DNA from: Gari tellinella
Taxonomy: Eukaryota > Mollusca > Bivalvia > Cardiida > Psammobiidae
Length of the DNA stretch: 64,000 bases
Direction of reading: 5' to 3'
NCBI GenBank assembly: GCA_922989275.2
Contig: OV277870.1
Coordinates: 27,920,742-27,984,741 of the forward strand
A model generated the notes under the pieces. The model searched no databases, was not told where the DNA came from, and saw nothing but the letters and a program-made list of their open reading frames with translations. This document shows, in pieces, positions 56,941 to 64,000 of this stretch; within the stretch, counting starts at the first letter, position 1, and every line of letters starts with the position of its first letter. Made by a program: the position numbers and the translations under genes.

Positions 56941-57198
56941 ACTATTTGCAATTGTAATCATAGATTTCGCTTTCATCGTGCAAAACGTTCACTACGTTTC
57001 ATTCAGCAACTAAGAACGGGAGGGTTATACTTACCTAGACTCTGTACACAATTAGATCGCCGACCGGATAAGAAACAGAAGGTAGTTATTAAAGTGAGAA
57101 GTTGTCTAGATATCTGGTTTCGTGATTCAGAGGGATTATTGGATGCCAATGTCCCTGAGAGGATACTGCTGCAGTTCAGTTCAGTCAAAAACGCTTGA
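56941..57198 (+). other. Stop-to-stop open frame with protein-like sequence
   Basis: An 85-codon frame without an ATG start. It reads RTGGLYLPRLCTQLDRRPDK, then KQKVVIKVRSCLDIWFRDSE and NVPERILLQFSSVKNA before the TGA at 57196. The composition looks like real protein and lies outside the MITEs. I recognise no family. It could be an exon relic or chance; a 61-codon ATG frame lies on the opposite strand. Confidence 0.3.
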
Positions 57199-57416
57199 TA
57201 TATCTATATAAAGGTCAATGGCTAAGAAGAAAGAAATCCGCTCAGGGTCGGCATGTTTTGTCATACGTGTATTTGTGTTTTGCCAAACATCCCTAAAGAG
57301 TCATAATTGTAATCTGCTTATCATTTAGAAAAAAGAAAACTCCATTTTGAAATACAGCAGAGGGTTAAGCAACATCATGTCACATCGTTTCTTTAAAATG
57401 TCATAGTTTAGAACAT

Positions 57417-57862
57417 TATTTATTCGCTGCCGAATGGAGACTTTGCAAACAGTATGGATCCGGATAAGACACCGTGTAACGGGGCGTCTTTTCAGGGTCC
57501 ATACTGTTTGGCACTCTTTTCGATATTTCCTTATTCGAAAAAAGCCCTAATTCTGACCCTCAAACATAATGCAGACGACACTATCGATGCAGACGATATC
57601 TTGAATATGAGAGGGTACAGTGGAGAACCTGTTATTCTTTCCCGTTTAAACGCAAACGTACGCAAACGCAAAGCACTAAAACGTAGAAAAGTACAAATGT
57701 TGGACAATTCTGGTAATTCATGTTTATCTTGGTGGCAAACAGTTTGGAGCCTGATCAGACGCACTGTAAATAATAGTTTTAGCGTAAACGCGTTTATTGG
57801 GAAATAATAACACACTCTCCACTGTAAAAGCAAACAATAACATTTGGCAGTGAAGTGGTTAA
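57417..57862 (-). mobile_element. Family C MITE split by family A
   Basis: Left TTATTCGCTGCCGAATGG, core GTATGGATCCGGATAAGACA, right TTGGCAGTGAAGTGGTTAA at 57844-57862. The interruption lies after GAGAGGGTA. Confidence 0.72.
57618..57824 (-). mobile_element. Family A MITE, 207 bp, with half the palindrome deleted
   Basis: TA-flanked and otherwise standard. After GATCAGACGC the sequence jumps to ACTGTAAATAAT, missing 39 bp that hold the hairpin tip and most of its right arm; a GC at the junction is shared microhomology. Confidence 0.88.
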
Positions 57863-58311
57863 TCCTCTCACCGTATAACTATTATATGATATTTTTTTAA
57901 ATATACTTACGAATTCAATATAGTACATGTACATCCTGTACGTATGTAACTATTGTGTCGTTAGAATATGATAGATACACTAATAAAAATAATTCGTTAG
58001 AGCAACATTGTATCAAAGTGATCATGGTGCTTAAATGTATGTACTTCTGATTTACAAAGATATATCCACTATGATATTCTAAGTACTGAAAAGAAATCGA
58101 CCCCGTTGTATCAGTATAAATCTAGATCTATATTTTTCTGATGCTCATACGTAAACTTTGTTTCATGTAACTACCTATAAGACATAAGACATAAATTACA
58201 TTTGGATCTATAATAAAACTATCAAAATGAGATGTCAATGTATATAATAGGCAATAGTAGATATCCAGAGCAGTTACCAAAATAGTATTTGTATGTTAAA
58301 GCGTGTAGTTA
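57863..58311. other. Unassigned DNA
   Basis: No gene or repeat recognised. Confidence 0.45.
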
Positions 58312-58557
58312 CAGGGGAGAAAACGTTATTCTTTCCCAATAAACGCGTTTACGCTAAAACTATTATTTGCAGTGCAAACAGTTTGGAGCCAGATCAGACG
58401 CCGGGTAACCCGGCGTCTGATCAGGCTCCTAACTGTTTGCCACCAAGATAAACATGAATTATCAGAATTGTCAAAAAGTTGTCATTTTCTACGTGTTAGT
58501 GTTTTGCGTTTGCGTACGTTTGCGTTTAAACGGGAAAGAATAACGTTTCCTCCACTG
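58312..58557 (+). mobile_element. Family A MITE, 246 bp
   Basis: TA-flanked; start CAGGGGAGAAAACG, end TTTCCTCCACTG; intact palindrome. Confidence 0.9.
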
Positions 58558-58679
58558 TATGACCCCGTAATGGTTTTGGAGGTGCATAAAGTGTTTGGTA
58601 TTTCTGTCTGTGTGAACTTCTGTCTGTACGATGTCTAGGTTAGACTTTTACGTTTAGCTACATACTTATGACAATATTT

Positions 58680-58939
58680 TGCGGTAAGCGAGGTTGTGTA
58701 CATACAGTTGTCAATACACGCGTTTATGCTAAAACTACTATTTTCATTGCACACAGCCAGATCAGATACCGGGTACATGTAACCCAGCCTGGCGTCTCAT
58801 CGAGCTCTAAATTGTCTGCTACACATTTTAAAGCTAATGGTCAGAATAGATAACAAGTCGCCATATTCCATATTTTATTGTATTGCATTTGCGGGTCGTT
58901 TGCAGTTAAACTAAAAAATAAAAAACATTTTCTCGACTG
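58680..58939 (+). mobile_element. Strongly decayed family A copy
   Basis: ACGCGTTTATGCTAAAACTA, core AGCCAGATCAGATACCGGGT and end TTTTCTCGACTG. The left terminus is not clear. Confidence 0.6.
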
Positions 58940-59091
58940 TATTTAACAAATAAGCATGCCACTATATCCTGTCTACTCACAAATTAAAGATCTATAGATA
59001 TTGCGTTTTAACAACAAATTATCGCTGGTATGTGCAGCAGCCTGTTACTTTGTTAGATGTGTATCGGGTGTTAGGTTTTGTTTTTTAGGCA

Positions 59092-59282
59092 CAGTGGAAA
59101 AGACTTTATTCTTTCCCAATAAACATGCTAACGCTAAAACTATTATTTCAAGTGAAACTGGTTTGAGCCAAGTCAGACTCTGTGTAAGCAGTCCGGCGTC
59201 TGGTCCGACTTTACAGTGTTGCCACTCCGAGTTGGATAAGTAGTCAGACTGGTCAATAAATTGTCAATTTCTATGTTTTCTT
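59092..59282 (+). mobile_element. Decayed family A copy, right end lost
   Basis: CAGTGGAAAAGACTTTATTC then AATAAACATGCTAACGCTAA and a decayed core; stops near 59282. Confidence 0.6.
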
Positions 59283-59460
59283 ACAGTTTCAAACAGTTTG
59301 GATCCAGCTGAGACACTGCATAGCTCGCCGAATAATCTTTATCTAAACTGTTTGGCACCATTTTGGTTTATTTATTCAGGATTGCAATTTCTTAAATATA
59401 CTTAGTGCTGCAGGCGTCAAACTTTGCATTATAAGCTGCATAACTTGGTAAGGGTAAAGG
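59283..59460 (+). repeat. Decayed family C fragment
   Basis: TTTCAAACAGTTTGGATCCA and TATCTAAACTGTTTGGCACC form the core; the following GGTAAGGGTAAAGGC resembles a C end. Confidence 0.45.
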
Positions 59461-59864
59461 CATTCAAATGTTCGTTATACATGTACCTATCGAACCTTGC
59501 ACAACATTTTGAAAGCGGTATAACTACCCTTAATTATCGCATCACGTTTATATGTATTTTAAATTAATGTAACTGTAAATAATTTCACTTGTCATGCTCA
59601 AGTATAGGGTAAAATCTGAACGGAATATGCACTATTTGTCATTGTACAAAAGTAATAGAAAATAACCATAAACAGACGAAATGCAATAAGACATAGTAAG
59701 ACACTAATGTTGTCCATTAGGAATAAAGAGGTCATCAAGTAAAAAAAACAGCCACGCAGACTCTTATTGTTTTAGGTTTATACTGTTTACGCAGCCACTG
59801 TATAAACGCCGATAACATTCCTTCATTTGATGGCTATAATAGGAGACGCTCAGTGCCGTTTTGC

Positions 59865-59990
59865 AGTGGAAAAATGTAGAAGTTAGGATTTCCAATACAT
59901 GGCATTGTGCTAAAACGATTTGTTCAGTTACAATCTGTTTCAAGTCAGATCAGACACCGGGAATTCCTGTATCTGATAAGGTTCCATTTA
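59865..59990 (+). repeat. Decayed family A left part
   Basis: GCAGTGGAAAAATG, then CAGATCAGACACCGGGAATT; abutted by a fresh A copy. Confidence 0.5.
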
Positions 59991-60227
59991 CAGTGGAGAA
60001 CGTGTTATTCTTTCCCAATAAACGCGTTTACGCTAAAACTATTATTCACAGTGCAAACAGTTTGGAGCCAGATCAGACGCCGGGTAACCCGGCGTCTGAT
60101 CAGGCTCCAAACTGTTTGCCACCAAGATAAACATGAATTGTCCAAAATGTGTACTTTTCTACGTTTTAGTGCTTTGCGTTTGCGTACGTTTGCGTTTAAA
60201 CGGGAAAGAATAACAGATTCTCCACTG
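59991..60227 (+). mobile_element. Family A MITE, 237 bp
   Basis: TA-flanked. Lacks 9 bp (ATCAGAATT) between AATT words in the right arm, which looks like a slippage deletion. Palindrome intact. Confidence 0.9.
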
Positions 60228-60298
60228 TAGCTGTCCGCTGTCCTTAGCCCTAGATGTCATCCCCTTTTGAGTGATCACTATAAAGAAGTTTGACTATA

Positions 60299-61140
60299 CA
60301 GTAAAATATCTATATTACGACCAGTAGCCTGGTTACCAGTGTTTTGATCCCATTAGCTATATTATTGGGCATACCTGTTGTAACATTCTACGAACAAAAG
60401 TGGTAAAATACATTCGAAGTGACACAAATCTACTTGTTTATAACCAGGCCGCTACTCTCGATCACCGGGAGGCTTTCTTGTCAATTCGACCCCTCCGTTT
60501 GGTCAGTTGATAAATAGGTCAAAATCGCATTGTCATTTAAAAAACAGTGCAGTTATAATGCTATAGTCCATTAAATATAATAGAAACATTATTGTGATAA
60601 TTGTGGATGGTTTCGTTTTAAGACATGTTTTTGCAGTTAATGAATAGAAAGTTGCATTGGATAGGTACAAATGACATTTTCGATTCGGAAAAAATCATTG
60701 TATTTCAATATTTGGAGGTCCAGTTTTTTCATTGGTGTAAATAAATTGATGTAATTACCTGTAAACATAGCTAAGAAACGAAAATCCAGCAAATACATGA
60801 ACTAAACGTCTACTAAATCGTGAGCAGAAACACTTTGCAATAGGGCAAGAAAGGTGCGAATTGACAAGGATCAAGGATGCTAGTTAAATGTATAAACAGC
60901 AGATGACAGTTAAACAGTTACTTGTCGTAAACTAATAATTAATTGACAAGGATCAAGGATGCTAGTTAATTGTATAAAAGCAGATGACAGTTCAACAGTT
61001 ACTTGTCGTAAACTAATAATTAATTGACACGGATCAAGGATGCTAGTTAATTGTATAAACAGCAGATGGCACTTCAACAGTTACTTGTCGTAAACTAATA
61101 ATTAATACTATTTTGTGGTCGTAGAAGAGAAGTTTTACTG
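60299..61140. mobile_element. Enlarged family E-like element
   Basis: Left CAGTAAAATATCTATATTAC after TA, right GTGGTCGTAGAAGAGAAGTT then TTACTG. At 842 bp it is about four times the usual size; it holds a tandem array (60859-61105) and unrelated sequence. Confidence 0.6.
60859..61105. repeat. Three-copy minisatellite, 81-82-bp unit
   Basis: Units start AATTGACAAGGATCAAGGAT at 60859, about 60941 and about 61022, each with GATGCTAGTTAA and TTACTTGTCGTAAACTAATA. The latter part resembles the inner right arm of family E. Confidence 0.88.
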
Positions 61141-61326
61141 TTATTGGTTTTGTTGAAAATAGCATGCAGACTCTCGTTTCAAGAAGCCAGTATATTGTCA
61201 TGACTGTTTATATATAATTATGCTCTGCAATATAAGGTGGCAATTACACTTGCAATGAGAGACATGTGCACCCAGAAAAGCTATTAACCTCTCCATTAAC
61301 AAACAACTGTCTGCTTAATATTGTCT

Positions 61327-61580
61327 TTAACTCTTTATCTCATAGCCTGTTCCTAGTTTTGAAGACAGGTGACCACTTAAAGCAGGTTGAAAGTCAAGCA
61401 GAGTGCGCCCTAAGGCGCATTCTGTCTTAATTTAAGCCTGTTTTAAGCTACCACCTACTAGAATATATAAACTGTTTGTTATGTTCAATGTTCATGCCTG
61501 TATAAAATGAAACTATTTTCTTTAGTGGAGGTAATAATTAAATGCGATAAAAGGCGCTTCTATGGGACAAGGGTGGATAT
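61327..61580. mobile_element. Family D MITE
   Basis: TTAA at 61327-61330, CTCTTTATCTCATAGCCTGT left, CTTCTATGGGACAAGGG right; hairpin core AAAGCAGGTTGAAAGTCAAG with tip GCGCCCTAAGGCGC. Confidence 0.78.
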
Positions 61581-61599
61581 ATGTCTAGTTGGGCAGGAT

Positions 61600-61675
61600 A
61601 GTCAAACTGTTTGGAACCTGATCAGAAGACACTATATCCTGTGTCTGATATGGTACCTATCTATTTGCTAATACC
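61600..61675. repeat. Decayed hairpin core
   Basis: GTCAAACTGTTTGGAACCTG and GTCTGATATGGTACC; the inner stem is GACAC/GTGTC with tip TATATCCT. Confidence 0.5.
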
Positions 61676-62399
61676 TAATAGATGTGGTCGGGTCAAACTA
61701 CTGAATTGGTCAAAGCCTTATAATAGGCACTAGCGACAAATCTAATAACCTATGCAGCCAGTTTATGACGTCTAGAATACGTGTTTGGGCGTAATGTTGA
61801 TACTGAAGGACGTTAAACCTTAGACAAGTGTAATAGAAGACGAGAAAGGGCTACTCAAGTATAATTATCAAGCACATCTCAAAATGTCATTGCTTTAGAT
61901 AGTACTTGACCATTTTACAGGCAGATAATCATTTGTCGAAACATTTTCGTTTGAAACCCTACTTCCAAAATTCATAATTTAGGCAATTTGCGAGATAAGT
62001 TCCAATTCAAGGGTTATTAACATTTTGATCTGGGTGCCTGTTAGATCTGGATCTTCATTTGTTTACAAGTGATATTGCAGTGACATAAACAGTTGTTGAT
62101 GTTGATTTCCGTAGGTTCTTGACATCCTTCTTACAAAATAAACGTGCAATTAAGTTTGTCCAGTTGTCTTGTCTCCAAATAGACAGATGTCTTTTACACG
62201 AGGGAATGCCTTTCTACAGTGTATTAAGACTTTTTAATGTGCAACCATTTATAAAAGTAAAACATGAACGTGATCCTAGGCTATAAATCTCAAATTAAAA
62301 CATGACATGTGTATGATATGTGCGAGTGTGTGACCAATATTATGGACAGCATGGAGTCTTTTTCAGGCAACTATTACATAACATGCATACCAATTACTT

Positions 62400-62620
62400 T
62401 TAAACCCCTACACTGCCTTTCCCCTAGTTCACTGAATATTTGCAAACAATTTGGATCCAGACCAGACTCCACGTGACGCGGCGTCTAGTCAGGACCCAAA
62501 ATGATTGACACTGATTTCAGTATTTCTTAGGTCAAAATACTTAAATTTCAAATTTGAGATTCATCTGTAATAGACTACAAATAGACTAAACAAATGTCGT
62601 CAAGGCAGTTAAAGGGTTAT
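62400..62620 (-). mobile_element. Diverged family C MITE
   Basis: Left AAACCCCTACACTGCC, core CAATTTGGATCCAGACCAGA / GTCAGGACCCAAAATGATTG, right GTCAAGGCAGTTAAAGGGTT. Confidence 0.72.
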
Positions 62621-62873
62621 GAATTGTACAGAGAAGCAGTTTTGTGTGTCGAACCGTCGTGAAGAATTATACTTGGCAAAACAGTTTCCATCTTTTCTTA
62701 ACACATACTTGAACATCAGCTTAACATTTGGAGCTTCCTTTTTCGGCGGAGCTGTCTGTTATCTATTTAGTCACACATTTCTATTTAGACAAACATTTGA
62801 ACCAATCATATTTGATCAGAAATTTAGAATTAAGAGCACCTGTTGAAACTGAATTGTCTGATTGGATAGTAGC

Positions 62874-63066
62874 CAGGGCTCCAGATAAGAAAATTATTTC
62901 AAAACTTAAAAACTTTATTTGTGCATTAAACCCTATGGTGTCCAACTCATATGAATTGTCTCTTCGAGACGATAAAAATGAGTGGTAACACCATAGGGTT
63001 TGGTGCTGAAATGAGTGAGAAAATGTTAGATTTGTTCAATTTACTCCCCTCTTATCTGGAGCCCTG
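62874..63066. mobile_element. Family J fold-back element
   Basis: Ends CAGGGCTCCAGATAAG and CTTATCTGGAGCCCTG are exact complements. AACCCTATGGTGTCCAACTC pairs with GAGTGGTAACACCATAGGGT inside. The open frame 62728-62988 runs through it and is not a gene. Confidence 0.75.
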
Positions 63067-63817
63067 AAACAGTAGCCTAGCTGTTTTTGCACTGATGTGA
63101 GTGTAAAATTAGACACAGCCAGTGTGTAATACTGAGCTTCTATTTTAAGATATGCTAGTAGAATCTGATGTGTATTTATAGATAGACAGTGGCAGCTAGG
63201 TATTTTGTTTAATAATGGTTTACTTCCAATTTATTTTAATTGTTGACTATTAATTTTGTACAAATTTACCATACATTGATAGCAATATAATAAATGGCCT
63301 CAAGTGAGTTAAACACAATTGTGTTGTTTCATCATTTATTTACAAGAGTGAGGTGTTATAGACCTTGTAAAGCAGGGCAGACTGTTCTGTATGGGCCTGC
63401 ACAGTTTATCTAGTTATAGTTTGTTTCAAGAAACTCCCCATGAATAAAGTTTGATATACAGAACAATATAATTTAATCTGAGGATCTCCTACCAGTAGCT
63501 AGGATATGTTTTGCATTTCTGTACATTTATAGTTTTTTAGTCAGAGTTATGCTATATCGTTGAATGTGTATTTTTTGCTTTTCAATCCAAGATATTACAC
63601 ATCTTTGAAAACCTCCAATTTCGTACAATTTTGCACACCCATCAACAGCATGAATTCCACCAACCATTCCGCCGAATATCTTTTTTAAAGATATTTCTTG
63701 TTTCAATTTTAAATCGTAGTTAGATCATCTAGATCATCTTGAAAACAACTACCTTTTACGTATAATCTAAAAGTAACAGTTAATGGTTTTCTGTGCCCTA
63801 ACAATGTCTTACTTATA
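63067..63817. other. Unassigned DNA
   Basis: No gene or repeat recognised. Confidence 0.45.
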
Positions 63818-64000
63818 CAGTGGAGAATGTGTTATTCTTTCCCAAAAAACGCGTTTACGCTAAAACTATTATTTACAGTGCAAACAGTTTGGAGCCAGAT
63901 CAGACGCCGGGTAACCCGGCGTCTGATCAGACTCCAAACTGTTTGCCACCAAGATAAACAAGAATTATCAGAATTGTAAAAAAGTTTTAGTGTTTTGCGT
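63818..64000 (+). mobile_element. Family A MITE, cut by the window edge
   Basis: TA-flanked left end, palindrome intact, about 10 bp missing before GTTTTAGTG; the right end lies beyond the window. Confidence 0.9.

Noticed and set aside
62619..62988. Overlapping 75- and 86-codon frames
   Set aside because: The second runs into a family J fold-back and neither shows a recognisable motif.
6137..64000. Regularly recurring palindromes as a CRISPR array
   Set aside because: Copies are hundreds to thousands of bases apart, on both strands, with flanking transposon ends; the DNA is eukaryotic in character.

Overview
This window looks like gene-poor intergenic or intronic DNA from a eukaryote, most likely a bivalve or another mollusc. 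The evidence is AT-rich sequence with no long open frames or bacterial gene layout, many non-autonomous DNA transposons (MITEs) with TA or TTAA target sites, a decayed Tc1-type transposon, and short repeats of kinds common in molluscan genomes (an element starting with a CACCTGAGC/GCTCAAGGTGAG hairpin, and a GATTGATTG...TTTTACGGCACC motif). The species assignment is an inference; I cannot run a search. No complete host gene, tRNA, rRNA or CRISPR array was found.

The repeats fall into families, named here for reference. Family A (consensus 246 bp, ends CAGTGGAGAA/TTCTCCACTG, TA flanks) has about 19 good copies plus several decayed ones, on both strands, from 6137 to the right edge. Family C (about 200-250 bp, TTAA + CCCTTTCACTGCC-like ends) and family D (about 240-280 bp, TTAA + CCCTTTACCCCATA-like ends) occur throughout. 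Family E (TA, CAGTAAAACCTCTCTATTACG), family F (TA, CAGTGAACCCCTCTAAACCGG), family I (TA, CAGTGCTCCCTC), family L (TTAA-like), families G and H (ends GGGGCCCGTTT or similar), family J (CAGGGCTCCAGATAAG) and several large fold-back palindromes make up the rest. One split Tc1-like element (46735-47913) carries the only recognisable protein remnant, a broken transposase.

The most striking structure is modular. A hairpin core built on GCAAACAGT...GATCAGACGCCG sits in the middle of families A, C, I and L, and a relative in H, although their termini and target sites differ. A second hairpin core (CTTAAAGCAGG...GCAGAATGCGCC) is shared by D and F, and a related one by E. Arms of the hairpins change together between families. 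Many elements are nested: A in E, A in C, A in D, I in C, Tc1 in a fold-back, and a fold-back plus an A in an I element.

Layout: 1-6000 is sparse; 6137-20150 holds mixed A, C, D, E, G, H, I, L; 20400-34850 is the densest, with many adjacent or nested copies; 34850-45500 is comparatively sparse with some unrelated repeats; 45528-46210 holds a possible frameshifted gene remnant; 46598-47946 the Tc1-in-fold-back; 48960-62620 again dense; the window ends inside a family A copy. Nearly all short ATG-started reading frames are accidental translations of the MITEs.
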